Positions 35,849 to 45,160 of a DNA stretch of 64,000 nucleotides are shown one piece after another (within the stretch, counting starts at the first letter, position 1; the number at the start of each line of letters is the position of its first letter). The notes below the pieces were generated by a model. It was not told the origin of the DNA. It was given only the letters and a program-made list of their open reading frames with translations, and searched no databases. Both the position numbers and the translations under genes were made by a program. The stretch comes from Polymorphobacter megasporae (GTDB taxonomy: Bacteria > Pseudomonadota > Alphaproteobacteria > Sphingomonadales > Sphingomonadaceae). The stretch covers positions 1,364,001 to 1,428,000 of the forward strand of contig NZ_CP081848.1 of the NCBI RefSeq assembly GCF_018982885.2. Direction: 5' to 3'.

Positions 35849-36466
35849 ATGCAGAACCTCGAACCCGAACTCAAGCCGGTCGCGATCGCCGACCTTCGCC
35901 CGACGCAGATGACCATCGGCAAGCGCGAGGTCGCCCGCAAGCGCGCCGAATGGGCGAAGCGCGCCAACAAGGACGCGGCGAACTTCCTCGGCAGTCACAT
36001 GATCCCCGCGGTGATCGGGCCGAAGCGGCGGATGTTCATCATCGACCACCACCACCTCGTCCGCGCGCTCCACGAGGAGGGGGTCGAGCATATCCTGATC
36101 AACGTCGTCGCCGACCTGTCGAAGCTCGCCAAGCCGCTGTTCTGGACCTTCATGGAGAACCGCAACTGGCTCCACCCGTATGACGCCTCGGGGACTCGCG
36201 TGCCCCACGACAAGATCCCGAAGTCGATCGCCAAGCTACCCGACGACCCGTATCGCAGCCTCGCCGGGGCGGTGCGGGAGGCCGGAGGGTGTGCGAAAGA
36301 CGCGACGCCGTACGCCGAATTCCTGTGGGCCGACTTCCTCCGCCACCGCGTCGCGGCGAAGCTGGTCGTGGAGGACTTCGCCGGGGCGCTGACCGCGGCG
36401 GTCGACCTCGCCCGGAGCAAGGACGCCAACTACCTGCCGGGCTGGAGCGGACCGAGCGGCGACTAA
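35849..36466 (+). CDS. ParB-like nuclease-domain protein (ParBc_2 type)
   Basis: About 205 residues. Contains a ParB-like core with ADLRPTQMTIG and VARKRAEWAKRA near the N-terminus and IIDHHHLVRALHEEG near residue 63, the HHH patch being typical of Pfam ParBc_2 (DUF-type ParB-like). Later DPYRSLAGAVREAGG and FLWADFLRHRV regions are helical. It lacks a chromosome-partition HTH domain, so it is not ParB itself. Start ATG 35849 is preceded by a G-run; an upstream GTG at 35834 is possible. Function unknown. It lies 58 bases after the UdgX-fusion gene on the same strand. Confidence 0.8.
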   Translation: MQNLEPELKPVAIADLRPTQMTIGKREVARKRAEWAKRANKDAANFLGSHMIPAVIGPKRRMFIIDHHHLVRALHEEGVEHILINVVADLSKLAKPLFWTFMENRNWLHPYDASGTRVPHDKIPKSIAKLPDDPYRSLAGAVREAGGCAKDATPYAEFLWADFLRHRVAAKLVVEDFAGALTAAVDLARSKDANYLPGWSGPSGD

Positions 36467-36486
36467 TTGGCAGCCGGACGCGACGG

Positions 36487-36744
36487 AAGGTTACACAAGT
36501 CGACGGAACGACCAGCTTTTGAGCACTCGCGAGCCTTTGTCAGCGGCGTCGACGCCGCGGGTGGCGGCCTGATATTGGCGAGCAGCCACGCTGGAAAGTT
36601 ACACAAGTTCACTGAACGACCAGCTTTTGAGCACTGGCGAAAGGGCGGGGCGGCGTTTGCAGGAGTATCTTGGCGGTCGTATCGCTTTGCTAGCCGCTCG
36701 GCCAAAGGTTACACAAGTCCACACAACGACCGGCTTTTCAGCAT
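36487..36744 (+). repeat. Tandem of three 40-base repeats
   Basis: A motif of about 40 bases recurs at 36487-36527, 36595-36635 and 36705-36744. Consensus: AAGGTTACACAAGT, then two to four variable bases, AACGACCAGCTTTTGAGCA. Successive copies are 108 and 110 bases apart. Because of the period, a false ORF across the region repeats the peptide HKxTERPAFEH, which is a translation artefact. The third copy coincides with the end of dispersed element C (read on the minus strand it matches GTGGACTTGTGTAACC). Located in the gene-free, AT-richer interval 36467-36977 between convergent genes. Confidence 0.75.
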
Positions 36745-36897
36745 GAAGCGCGGTGATCGCGTGATGAAATTGGGTTTGTCGACGGTTACGCTTCCGTCGA
36801 AGGCATCGAATCCAGCAATGAGAAAGAGCGCGGTGTCGGCAAGATACGCGCCGACTCGAACCCCGGATCATACGTCATTCGCGGCCCTGTAGGACAG
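36705..36897 (-). repeat. Dispersed intergenic element, copy C
   Basis: On the minus strand it reads CTGTCCTACAGGGC from 36897, TATGAT where copy B has TATAAT, then GCTCTTTCTCATTGC (36829-36815), then GTCGTTGTGTGGACTTGTG at the far end. The 68-base distance between the first two blocks is identical to copy B. Copies B and C share many bases between the blocks. It lies between the end of the ParB-like gene and the end of an exported-protein gene, i.e. in a convergent gap, not in front of a gene. Confidence 0.6.
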
Positions 36898-36977
36898 AGC
36901 GCAAGCAGCTATGCCGCTCACCACTGTCGCGGCGACGGTAACGCGATCCCTTAAAATACTCAATAACAGGACATCGA

Positions 36978-37304
36978 CTAAGGGGTGGACAGCTTGCCGA
37001 CGTTGTCGATCATCAGTTTTCGCGCTTCATCTCGGTGCTCTTGATCAACGTATTCCCATTGCTTGCGCGTGAGGCACGACTTTCGCTTGCGAATGAGACT
37101 GCCGGTTTCGAGACTGCTCCGGCAGACGACTTCGGTCTTGTAGCGCTCGGCTTCGCTTTTCGGAGGCGCGATCGTAGTCGTGGTCTTCGCGATCGCGACA
37201 TCACCCGGTGGTGGCGGGCTGTCGACAGTGGGCGCGATTTGCGCGCGCGCGGACATGGCAAAAAGCGAACCGACGAGCAAAGCTGTCCTAATCCCGGCGG
37301 TCAT
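36978..37304 (-). CDS. Small exported protein with paired cysteines, unknown
   Basis: 108 residues. Signal peptide 1-21 (ends MSARA). The mature region is low-complexity at first (TTTTIAPPKSEAER) and then has VVCRSSLETGSLIRKRKSCLTRKQWE, with two Cys about 15 residues apart in an R-x-C-x-T-x-x-Q-W pattern that recurs in small secreted proteins of sphingomonads. GAGAGG lies 7 bases before the ATG. Not characterised. It converges on the repeat region and lies downstream of the phosphatase-like gene. Confidence 0.75.
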   Translation of the reverse strand: MTAGIRTALLVGSLFAMSARAQIAPTVDSPPPPGDVAIAKTTTTIAPPKSEAERYKTEVVCRSSLETGSLIRKRKSCLTRKQWEYVDQEHRDEARKLMIDNVGKLSTP

Positions 37305-37338
37305 TCTTAGCCTCTCTTCACTATCATTTACAGATTAC

Positions 37339-37815
37339 TCAATAATCCCGCCCCGCGAAAGCACTCGCTTGCGTAACCCCGGCCTCGTCGCCGATAAACT
37401 CCGCCCACACCCCGCCGGGATGCCAGACCGAGTCCATCATCGTCCGCGCCTCCCCCTCGCCAGCGCCCACCACATCACGCTGCCAGCGATAGACGAACGC
37501 CGTGACCCGCGCGTTGACGATGCAGTGGACATGCACCGGCACGTCCGCTGCCGCCGCCATGACCGCGCAGAAACGGTCGAAGTCGTCCTCGGTCGGGTTG
37601 TCGAAGTCGACCGGGATGTGGGTGTACGTCATGCCGAGCGCGGCGACGCTCGCCCCCTCGTCGGGTAGCGCCTTAGGATGAGTATGGAGCGCGAGGTTGA
37701 CGACGTGCCCGACGCCGAGGTCGCGGATCGCCGCCAGCCCCGCCTCGTCGGGCTGGCCCGACGTCGTGATCCGATCGTCGAGCCGCCGCCAGTTGAGGAT
37801 GTTCGGATCGCTCAG
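37339..37815 (-). CDS. Tyrosine-phosphatase-like protein with CTG start
   Basis: 158 residues if it starts at CTG 37815. It has the DSP/PTP-like fold of the DUF442 / beta-lactamase-hydrolase-like group: TTSGQPDEAGLAAIRDLGVGHVVNLAL, ALGMTYTHIPVDF and HVHCIVNARVTAFVYRW. The HC-x4-R spacing is one residue shorter than the classical HC-x5-R P-loop, so catalysis is uncertain. No ATG, GTG or TTG lies near the homologous N-terminus; CTG overlaps the stop of the upstream ald gene (CTGA) and has GGAG eight bases before it inside ald. Co-translation with alanine dehydrogenase is likely. Confidence 0.75.
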   Translation of the reverse strand: MSDPNILNWRRLDDRITTSGQPDEAGLAAIRDLGVGHVVNLALHTHPKALPDEGASVAALGMTYTHIPVDFDNPTEDDFDRFCAVMAAAADVPVHVHCIVNARVTAFVYRWQRDVVGAGEGEARTMMDSVWHPGGVWAEFIGDEAGVTQASAFAGRDY

Positions 37816-38909
37816 GCGACGAACTCCATCCCGAGCGCTTCGGCGACTGCTGCATGGCGGATCTTGCCGCCCATGACGTTCAACCCCGCCGCGAGGTGCG
37901 GGTCGGACGCCATCGCGCCTTCGGCCCCCAGCTTCGCCAGCCGCAGCGCGAACGGCAGCGTCGCGTTGTTGAGTGCGAAGGTCGACGTCCGCGCGACCGC
38001 GCCGGGCATGTTGGCGACGCAATAATGGATGATGCCGTCGACGACATAGACCGGGTCCTGATGCGTCGTCGCGTGGCTCGTCTCGAAGCAGCCGCCTTGG
38101 TCGATCGCGATGTCGACGAGCACCGAGCCGCGCTTCATCAGCTTGAGCATGTCGCGGGTAACGAGCTTTGGCGCGGCGGCTCCGGGGATCAGCACCGCGC
38201 CGATGACGACATGCGCGCTCGCCACGGCGGCCTCGATCGCTGCCTTCGAACTGAACACCGTCTTGACCCGGCCCTCGAACATCTCGTCGATCTCGGCCAA
38301 TCGCGCGGTCGAGATGTCGTAGATCGTGACGTCGGCGCGCAGGCCGACCGCCATCTGCGCGGCGTTGACCCCCGACACGCCGCCGCCGAGAATCGCGACG
38401 CGCCCGGGAGCGACTCCGGGAACCCCGCCGAGGAGGATGCCGCGCCCGCCCTGTTCCTTCTCGAGATAATGCGCGCCGACCTGGACCGACATCCGCCCGG
38501 CGACTTCCGACATCGGCCGGAGCAGCGGCAGCCCCCCGGTGCGGTCGGTGACGGTCTCATAGGCGATGCACGTCGCTCCGCTCGCAATCAGCGCCTTCGC
38601 CTGCTCGGGGTCGGGGGCGAGGTGGAGATAGGTGAACAGGACCTGCCCGGGGCGGAGCATCGCGCACTCGGCGAGCTGCGGCTCCTTGACCTTGACGATC
38701 ATGTCGGCGGCGGCAAAGACTTCTGCAGCAGTTGCGACGACAGTCGCGCCCGCCGCGACATAATCGCCGTCGGTAAAATCGATGCCGGACCCTGCTCCGG
38801 TCTCGACCGTTACTATATGACCAGCAGCGGTCAATTCAGCCACCGACGGCGGCGTCAGGCCGACGCGATATTCATGGATCTTGATTTCCTTGGGCACACC
38901 GACGTGCAT
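37812..38909 (-). CDS. ald: Alanine dehydrogenase
   Basis: 365 residues; NAD-dependent oxidative deamination of alanine to pyruvate and ammonia, a way to use alanine as carbon and nitrogen. N-terminal [18 protein letters not shown], active-site KVKEPQ near residue 74, AETVTD-type region YETVTDRTG, Rossmann loop [20 protein letters not shown] near residue 170 and [19 protein letters not shown]. All match the family, length about 365-375. It is upstream of the phosphatase-like gene with a stop/start overlap. Confidence 0.96.
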   Translation of the reverse strand: MHVGVPKEIKIHEYRVGLTPPSVAELTAAGHIVTVETGAGSGIDFTDGDYVAAGATVVATAAEVFAAADMIVKVKEPQLAECAMLRPGQVLFTYLHLAPDPEQAKALIASGATCIAYETVTDRTGGLPLLRPMSEVAGRMSVQVGAHYLEKEQGGRGILLGGVPGVAPGRVAILGGGVSGVNAAQMAVGLRADVTIYDISTARLAEIDEMFEGRVKTVFSSKAAIEAAVASAHVVIGAVLIPGAAAPKLVTRDMLKLMKRGSVLVDIAIDQGGCFETSHATTHQDPVYVVDGIIHYCVANMPGAVARTSTFALNNATLPFALRLAKLGAEGAMASDPHLAAGLNVMGGKIRHAAVAEALGMEFVA

Positions 38910-39001
38910 TCTGGCTTCCTTTCCGGCGTTTGCCCGCGAGGCTATAGCGCGGCGCGTGGAGCAAGTCGCCTCCGCGAATGTCGCGTTCGCCGGGGGTCTC
39001 G

Positions 39002-39235
39002 ATGGATGCTCTGACGCTGTTCGGACTGGTCGCGGTCTCGGCGATGCTCATCTGCTATGCGTTCGACGACCGGTCACCGTGGTGGGGACTGGGCTTCGCC
39101 GTCGCGTGCGCTTCGGGGTCGATCTACGGCTTCCTGCAGGGTGCCTGGCCATTCGGGCTCGTCGAGGGCATCTGGGCGATCCTTGCCGCGCATCGCTGGT
39201 GGCGGAAACGCAACACCGGGCGCAGAGGATTCTGA
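39002..39235 (+). CDS. Small conserved membrane protein
   Basis: 77 residues with two to three hydrophobic segments (ALTLFGLVAVSAMLICYAF; WWGLGFAVACASGSIYGFLQGA; WPFGLVEGIWAILAAHRWW). The WPFGLVE-xIWA pattern recurs in small alphaproteobacterial membrane proteins with no assigned function. Two in-frame starts exist (ATG 38978 and ATG 39002); the second fits the hydrophobic N-terminus. Between it and kup (39236-39383) there are 148 bases with no clear gene. Confidence 0.72.
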   Translation: MDALTLFGLVAVSAMLICYAFDDRSPWWGLGFAVACASGSIYGFLQGAWPFGLVEGIWAILAAHRWWRKRNTGRRGF

Positions 39236-39383
39236 CTATGTTGCGGCGCGACATGGCGCGTGTTAACGCCCGCGCCTCTGCCCCGGGGGTTTCGGGTCGG
39301 CGGCACATGGGCTTGCGTGAAGTGATCGAAGTCGAACCGCGACAGTTCCTCAGGCGCGCTTCGCTCGCTGCCTGCGAATCACG

Positions 39384-41339
39384 ATGACCGCTGTCACCGC
39401 CCCGACGATTCCCGCCCCGGCATCCGCTGCCGCTGTCGCGCTTGCCGGATCGCCGTCGACCGGCCAGCACAAGGCGCATCTTCACCCCGACAGTTTCAAG
39501 AAACTCGCGATCGGCGCGGTCGGGGTCGTTTTCGGCGATATCGCCACGAGCCCATTATATGCGATGAAGGAGGTGTTCGTCGGGCACCATCCGCTCGCGG
39601 TCGACCATCTCCATATCTTCGGCGTCGTCTCACTGATCTTCTGGACCTTTTTCATGGTCGTCACGGTGAAGTATGTCTTCATCGTCATGCGGGCCGACAA
39701 CCGCGGCGAAGGCGGGTCGATGGCGCTCCTCGCGCTGATCTCGCGGCTGTCGCCGGGCGCGGGCCGTTCGCGTTACCTCGTTCTGCTCGGGGTGCTGGCG
39801 ACGGCGTTGTTCTTCGGCGACTGCATCATCACCCCGGCGATTTCGGTGCTGTCGGCGGTCGAGGGGCTGACCGTCGTCCAGACCGGCCTGTCACCGATCG
39901 TGCTGCCGCTGTCGATCGGCATCCTGATCGGGCTGTTCCTGTTCCAGTCGCGCGGCACCGCCAAGGTCGGGGCGCTGTTCGGCCCAGTGATGCTCGTCTA
40001 CCTCGTCGTCATCGCGACACTCGGTGTGATCCAGCTGGTGGCGAACCCGACGATTCTGTTCGCACTGTCGCCGCATTACGCTGTCATGTTCTTTGCGCAC
40101 GATCCGGTGCTCGGCTTCCTCGCGCTCGGCTCGGTCGTCCTCGCGGTGACGGGGGCCGAGGCGCTCTACGCCGACATGGGGCATTTCGGGCGGCGGCCGA
40201 TCTCGGTGGCGTGGCTGTATCTCGTCCTGCCCGCGCTGATGCTGAGCTACCTCGGCCAGGGCGCGATGCTCCTCGGCGACCCGGCAACCGCGCAGAACCC
40301 GTTCTTCCTGATGGCTCCCGACTGGGCGAGGCTGCCGCTCGTCATCCTCGCCACCGCCGCGACGGTGATCGCCAGTCAGGCGGTGATCTCGGGCGCGTTC
40401 TCGGTCGCGCAGCAGTCGGTCCAGCTCGGCTTTCTGCCGCGGCTCAAGATCATCCACACCAGCGCGGCGTCGGCGGGGCAGATCTATATCCCGATGATCA
40501 ACTGGACACTGCTCGTCCTCGTCGTCCTCCTCGTCCTCGGATTCCGCACCTCGAACAATCTTGCCGCTGCGTACGGCATCGCGGTGACCGGCACTATGCT
40601 GATCACGACGATGATGATCGCGGTGCTGGTGCTGACGATCTGGAAATGGCCGCGCTGGTATGCCGTGCCGCTGATCGGCCTGCTGCTGATCATCGACGGT
40701 GCCTATTTCGCGTCGAACCTGACCAAGATTCCCGATGGCGGCTGGTTCCCGCTGCTCGTCGGCGCGATCACCTTCACGCTGCTGACGACATGGGCGCGCG
40801 GGCGGCACCTGATGATGCTCCGGCTGCGCGAGAGCGCGATGCCGATCGAGGTGTTCATCAAATCCGCCGCGACCGCCGCCACCCGCGTCCAAGGCACGGC
40901 AGTATTCATGACGAGCTCGCCCGAGGGCGTGCCGCACGCGCTGCTCCACAATCTGAAGCACAACAAGGTGCTTCACGACCGCGTCCTGATCCTGACGGTG
41001 GTGATCGACGAGGTGCCGTTCGTCGACGACGAGGACCGGATGGAGGTCCGCCCGCTCGGGTCGAACTTCTACCGGATGATCATGCGCTTCGGCTTCATGC
41101 AGGACATCGACATCCCGGCGACGCTCAAGCTCGTCGAGAATTGCGGCCCGAAGATCAAGATGATGGACACGAGCTTCTTCCTCGCCCGCCAGACGCTGCT
41201 CGCGAGCGACCGCCCCGGCATGGCGATCTGGCGCGAGAAGGTCTTCGCGTGGATGCTGAGTAATTCGGAAAGCGCGATGGAGTTCTTCAAGCTGCCAACC
41301 AACCGCGTCGTCGAGCTGGGCAGCCAGGTCGAGATTTAG
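39384..41339 (+). CDS. kup: Potassium uptake transporter Kup
   Basis: 651 residues. Twelve predicted helices in the first 430 residues; the family signature [14 protein letters not shown] lies near residue 48 and [14 protein letters not shown] near 110; [12 protein letters not shown] near 250 is the conserved loop. The C-terminal 200 residues form the cytoplasmic domain. Kup/HAK proteins import K+ by H+ symport. The ATG at 39384 is preceded only by weak purines. Its stop overlaps the end of the convergent TIGR02186 gene by four bases. Confidence 0.96.
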   Translation: MTAVTAPTIPAPASAAAVALAGSPSTGQHKAHLHPDSFKKLAIGAVGVVFGDIATSPLYAMKEVFVGHHPLAVDHLHIFGVVSLIFWTFFMVVTVKYVFIVMRADNRGEGGSMALLALISRLSPGAGRSRYLVLLGVLATALFFGDCIITPAISVLSAVEGLTVVQTGLSPIVLPLSIGILIGLFLFQSRGTAKVGALFGPVMLVYLVVIATLGVIQLVANPTILFALSPHYAVMFFAHDPVLGFLALGSVVLAVTGAEALYADMGHFGRRPISVAWLYLVLPALMLSYLGQGAMLLGDPATAQNPFFLMAPDWARLPLVILATAATVIASQAVISGAFSVAQQSVQLGFLPRLKIIHTSAASAGQIYIPMINWTLLVLVVLLVLGFRTSNNLAAAYGIAVTGTMLITTMMIAVLVLTIWKWPRWYAVPLIGLLLIIDGAYFASNLTKIPDGGWFPLLVGAITFTLLTTWARGRHLMMLRLRESAMPIEVFIKSAATAATRVQGTAVFMTSSPEGVPHALLHNLKHNKVLHDRVLILTVVIDEVPFVDDEDRMEVRPLGSNFYRMIMRFGFMQDIDIPATLKLVENCGPKIKMMDTSFFLARQTLLASDRPGMAIWREKVFAWMLSNSESAMEFFKLPTNRVVELGSQVEI

Positions 41340-42085
41340 GTCCGCCGGACGATCAGGCTCGCGCACCAGCCGGCCACGAGCGCCAGCCAGACCGCAACGA
41401 AACCGTACGCCAGCCCCTGCGTCTGCGCCGCGACATAGACCCAGCGCTCGAATCCCGACTTGTCGATCGTGATCGGCGTCGCCGACCGCGCGATGACCTT
41501 GCCATGGCGGATCAGGTAGATTTCGGCGGTGTATGCGCCGACCGGCACTGCCGCCGGGATCGTGATCCGCGCCTGGTACAGGATGTTCTGCGTGATGCCG
41601 ACGCGCCCCTCCTGTTCCGACCACAGCCCGTTGCGGCGGCGCAGGTCGACGAGCCCGCGGGTGAATTCATCGACCTCCGGGCCGCCGCCGGTCGACGGCG
41701 ACAGCTGGAGATAATCGAGCCCGATCTCCCAGATCGCCGCGTTGCGCTCGTCGACCAGCGTCTTGATCGGGGCCGAGGTGGCGACCGCGTAAAATCCGGG
41801 CGCAGTCTCGTAGCGGACGCTCGCGGTGTTGATCCAGATGCCGGCGACGCGCGCCTTCTTGCGCAGCGTGATCGGTTCGGCGGGGCCGCGAACGACGATC
41901 GCCAGCCCCGGGCGCTCGTCGGGGACCGATCCGCGCGGATACTGGATCGCACCGAAGACAAGCAGCTCGGCACCCTTGAAGGTATAGACGATGTCGATCC
42001 GGTTCTGGCTGATGTCGGTGATCAGCCGCACCGGTGCCGCGCCGACCGCGAGCAGCCAGACGAGCAGCAGGCCAAGCTGTTTCAC
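41336..42085 (-). CDS. TIGR02186 family transmembrane protein
   Basis: 249 residues. N-terminal signal/anchor ([17 protein letters not shown]), a beta-rich periplasmic domain starting [26 protein letters not shown], and a C-terminal membrane helix ([24 protein letters not shown]). This is the conserved alphaproteobacterial TIGR02186 protein, always found after a TauE/SafE-type exporter; function unknown, probably its partner. The GTG at 42085 overlaps the stop of that exporter (GTGA at 42082-42085). Confidence 0.9.
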   Translation of the reverse strand: MKQLGLLLVWLLAVGAAPVRLITDISQNRIDIVYTFKGAELLVFGAIQYPRGSVPDERPGLAIVVRGPAEPITLRKKARVAGIWINTASVRYETAPGFYAVATSAPIKTLVDERNAAIWEIGLDYLQLSPSTGGGPEVDEFTRGLVDLRRRNGLWSEQEGRVGITQNILYQARITIPAAVPVGAYTAEIYLIRHGKVIARSATPITIDKSGFERWVYVAAQTQGLAYGFVAVWLALVAGWCASLIVRRT

Positions 42086-42993
42086 GCCGGACCGAAGATC
42101 GAGAACAGCTCGGCCGGGCGCATCGTCAGCCCGATCGCGAGACGGCCGGCGACCGCCAGCAGGATCAACGCGAGCCCGAGCCGCAGGCGGACCGGCGACA
42201 GGCGCTGCGCCGCGCGCACGCCGAGCTGCGCCCCGATCACGCCGCCGATCAGAAGCAGCCCGGCAAGGATGATGTCGACCGTCTGCGATTCGACCGAATG
42301 GAGCATCGTCGTCGCGGCGGTGACGAAGATGATCTGGAACAGCGACGTCCCGAGGACGGTATTGGTCGACATGCCGAGCAAATAGATCATCGCCGGGACC
42401 ATGATGAAGCCGCCGCCGACGCCGAGGCTGACGGTCAGGATGCCGACGATCGCCCCGAGCGCGAGCGGCGCGAGCGGGGAGACGTACAGCCCCGACTTGT
42501 AGAAGCGCATCTTCCACGGCAACGCGGCGATGAACGGGTTGTGGCGATGGCGCTGCGGCACCACCCCGCGCGCGGTCCGTCGCATCGTTGACAGCGACTC
42601 GCGCAGCATCAGCCCGCCGACGGTGCCGAGCAGCAGGACGTAGACAATGTTGATCGTGACATCGATCTGGCCGAGCTGCTGCAGCCAGCGGAACAGGACC
42701 GAACCGAGGCCGGCGCCGATGAAACCGCCCGCGACGAGCACGCCCCCCATCTTGAAATCGACCCCGCCGCGCCGCCAGTAAGCGAGTGCGCCCGACACGC
42801 TCGCCCCGGTGATCTGCGTCGCCGATGACGCCACCGCGACCGCGGGCGGGATGCCGTAGAAGATCAGCAGCGGCGTCGTCAGGAACCCGCCGCCGACCCC
42901 GAACATCCCCGACAGGAAGCCGACCAGCGCACCAAGTCCGACGATGACGATCCAGTTGACCGATAATTCGGCGATGGGCAGGTACAGGGTCAC
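42082..42993 (-). CDS. TauE/SafE family anion exporter
   Basis: 303 residues with eight predicted helices. Two GMFGVGGGFLTTPLLI / GVGGGFIMVPAMI motifs, one in each half, are the internal repeat typical of the TauE/SafE (TSUP) family. Family members export sulfite, sulfoacetate or related anions. The start is GTG 42993. A cytoplasmic loop with TARGVVPQRHRHNPF divides the halves. It is coupled with TIGR02186 (GTGA overlap) as in other alphaproteobacteria. Substrate unknown. Confidence 0.9.
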   Translation of the reverse strand: MTLYLPIAELSVNWIVIVGLGALVGFLSGMFGVGGGFLTTPLLIFYGIPPAVAVASSATQITGASVSGALAYWRRGGVDFKMGGVLVAGGFIGAGLGSVLFRWLQQLGQIDVTINIVYVLLLGTVGGLMLRESLSTMRRTARGVVPQRHRHNPFIAALPWKMRFYKSGLYVSPLAPLALGAIVGILTVSLGVGGGFIMVPAMIYLLGMSTNTVLGTSLFQIIFVTAATTMLHSVESQTVDIILAGLLLIGGVIGAQLGVRAAQRLSPVRLRLGLALILLAVAGRLAIGLTMRPAELFSIFGPA

Positions 42994-43066
42994 GGCGCGG
43001 ACGATAGCGGCGGGGGGCAGCGAGCGCGACCCTCCTTCTACCCCGCCGCGGTCGACAGTCCCTCGG

Positions 43067-44518
43067 CTAAAGCGGCGGGGAAGCCACCAGCCCGCCCCGG
43101 CTTTGCTTTCCCCACGTCTGCTTGCCGCCGAGGAAATAGACCCAGCCCCATGCCGCGCCGGCGTGGCGGAGCAGCTGGAAGCTGAACGGCTCGACCAGCG
43201 ACGCGAGCACCGCCGCGCCCGCGCCCATCGGCGGCCCGCCCGCCCAGTGGCGGTACAGCCGGATCGACCAGAGATGAAACGCGAGGTCGATCGCGATCTT
43301 GACGCCGATGACGATCGCCACCGGGGCGATGACATGGACCCGGCCGAGCGCGAGATACGTCACCAGCAGTGCGAATGCGGTCAGGCCGAACACCGGCTGG
43401 AAGGTGTCGAACGCCTTGACCGGGAGCATCCAGACCCCGAGGTGACCGTAGCGCGCATCGCCGACCATATCGCGGTACCAGTATTGCGTCTGCAGGAAGC
43501 CGCCGAACCAGCGCCGCCGCTGGCGCAGGAAGGCGGACAGGTCGGCGGGGGCGGTCGTCCGCGCGCGCGCACCACCGACGACCGCGGTCGTCCAGTGCCG
43601 GCCGTGGATGACTGCATAGCGCCGCAGGCGGTGGATCAGCTCGTAATCCTCGACGAGGCAGTCGGCGTCGAACCCGCCGACGTCGAGCACCGCCTGCCGC
43701 CGGAACCCGGCGAACGCCCCCGAGATCAACAGCAGCCCGCCAACGCGCTCCCACGCGAAGCGCGACAGGAAGTTGCGGATATATTCGTATTTCTGGAACC
43801 ACTCGAACAGGCGTCCTCCCGCCGAGGCGTCGCAGACCGGGGTCAGGACCCCTGTCGCGGCGACGAGCGCGGGGTCGGCGACGAACGCCGCGCGGATCGC
43901 CGCGATCGCGGCGGGCTCGAGCAGGGTGTCGGCGTCGACCGTCATGACGATGTCGCTGTCGATCGCGCCCAATGCGATATTGAGCGCCGCCGCCTTGCCG
44001 CCATGCGGCAGCCGCAACCATAGCAGCCCGGAGTGCGTCGTGCTTTCGGCGCTCAAACTGCCCATCGCGGGAACGCTGAACCCGAAGTCGCGGGTCAGCA
44101 GCGCCGCGGTGCCGTCGGTCGAGCCGTCGTCGGCGATGACGATCCGGTCGGGTCGGTCGGACTGGCCGAACAGCGCGGCGAGCGTCACCGGCAGCACCTC
44201 GGCCTCGTCGTGCGCGGCAACGATCACCGCGACCCCGGCAGGCACGCCCGGCCCCGGCGCAGGGAGCGCGCGGCGGAGCATCCACGTCTGGACGAAAGTG
44301 AAGACCAGCAACACGGTGTCGTAGGCGACATAGACGAGCCCCACGCTCCACGCGAAGACGCCCGAAAAGACGAACGCCCCGGCGAACAGCACGACCCACA
44401 GGACGGCAACCCCGCCGTGGATCAGCGTACTCGCGAGGGGGGTCGGCACCGGGGTCCAGCGCGGCGAATTCGCGCGGAGGACGGCTTGAAGATCGACGGG
44501 CAAATGGTGGACCTTCAT
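43067..44518 (-). CDS. Membrane glycosyltransferase, family GT2 (processive type)
   Basis: 483 residues. Two N-terminal helices, then a GT2 catalytic domain: IADDGSTDG (first Asp pair), DADTLLEP near residue 182, CLVEDYELIHRL (ED base) near 275, and QRRRWFGGFL near 320 (QxxRW), followed by three or more C-terminal helices. This D-D-D-QxxRW layout is shared with cellulose and hyaluronan synthases and with poly-GlcNAc synthases, so it should make a surface polysaccharide. The ATG at 44518 was preferred over a TTG one codon earlier. No dedicated polymer operon is adjacent. Confidence 0.85.
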   Translation of the reverse strand: MKVHHLPVDLQAVLRANSPRWTPVPTPLASTLIHGGVAVLWVVLFAGAFVFSGVFAWSVGLVYVAYDTVLLVFTFVQTWMLRRALPAPGPGVPAGVAVIVAAHDEAEVLPVTLAALFGQSDRPDRIVIADDGSTDGTAALLTRDFGFSVPAMGSLSAESTTHSGLLWLRLPHGGKAAALNIALGAIDSDIVMTVDADTLLEPAAIAAIRAAFVADPALVAATGVLTPVCDASAGGRLFEWFQKYEYIRNFLSRFAWERVGGLLLISGAFAGFRRQAVLDVGGFDADCLVEDYELIHRLRRYAVIHGRHWTTAVVGGARARTTAPADLSAFLRQRRRWFGGFLQTQYWYRDMVGDARYGHLGVWMLPVKAFDTFQPVFGLTAFALLVTYLALGRVHVIAPVAIVIGVKIAIDLAFHLWSIRLYRHWAGGPPMGAGAAVLASLVEPFSFQLLRHAGAAWGWVYFLGGKQTWGKQSRGGLVASPPL

Positions 44519-44599
44519 CAACTGTGCGCGAGTCTATAGCGGCACCGGTGACGCCTGTGCCACAAGCCGATTGTCTCAGGCGGTATGAACGGAAGCTGC

Positions 44600-45160
44600 A
44601 TGACCCTCCCCGACAAATACACCAAGCCCGCCGTCGTCTTTCACTGGCTGATCGGAGCGCTGATCATCGTCAACGTCGTGATGATCTGGGTGATCACTTA
44701 TTTCCCCGACAGCTGGGACCGCCCGATCATCAACCTGCACAAATCGATCGGGTTGACGGTGCTCGGCCTCGCGGCGATGCGGATCCTGTGGCGGGTGACG
44801 CACGCGCCGCCACCACCACCGCCGGGGCAGCACATGTGGGAGATCACGGCATCGCACCTTGCGCATTTTGCGCTGTACGTCCTCATCGTCGGCCTGCCGC
44901 TCACCGGCTACATGCACGATTCGGCGTTCAAAGGGGCGGCGGAGCATCCGCTGACGGTGTTCGGTCTGTTCGAGGTGCCGCGGATCGGGTGGATCGCCAA
45001 TCTCGGCCAGCCCGACAAGGAGCATGTCCACGATATCTTCTACGGCTGGCACGCGAGCTTCGCGCTGGCGCTGTACGTCATGTTCAGCCTGCACGTCCTC
45101 GGCGCGCTCAAGCACCAGTGGTTCGACAAGCAGCGCGAGCTGCAGCGGATGACGCTCTGA
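44600..45160 (+). CDS. Cytochrome b561-type protein
   Basis: 186 residues with four helices and conserved haem-ligand histidines: VFHWLIGALIIVN, INLHKSIGLTVLG, SHLAHFALYVLIV, and FYGWHASFALALYV with SLHVLGALKHQW. Prokaryotic b561 proteins are di-haem quinol-linked electron carriers, e.g. for superoxide removal. GGAAG precedes the ATG at 44600; an upstream ATG (44585) is possible. It overlaps the NUDIX gene downstream by a CTGA junction. Confidence 0.88.
   Translation: MTLPDKYTKPAVVFHWLIGALIIVNVVMIWVITYFPDSWDRPIINLHKSIGLTVLGLAAMRILWRVTHAPPPPPPGQHMWEITASHLAHFALYVLIVGLPLTGYMHDSAFKGAAEHPLTVFGLFEVPRIGWIANLGQPDKEHVHDIFYGWHASFALALYVMFSLHVLGALKHQWFDKQRELQRMTL

Noticed and set aside
36850-36875. GGTTCGAGTC inside element C resembling a tRNA T-loop
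   Set aside because: No acceptor, D-arm or anticodon stem can be built around it; copies A and B lack the same string.
36467-36892. 141-residue ORF with repeated HKxTERPAFEH peptide
   Set aside because: The repeated peptide is simply the translation of the tandem 40-base DNA repeat; it has no independent support and overlaps the dispersed element C on the other strand.
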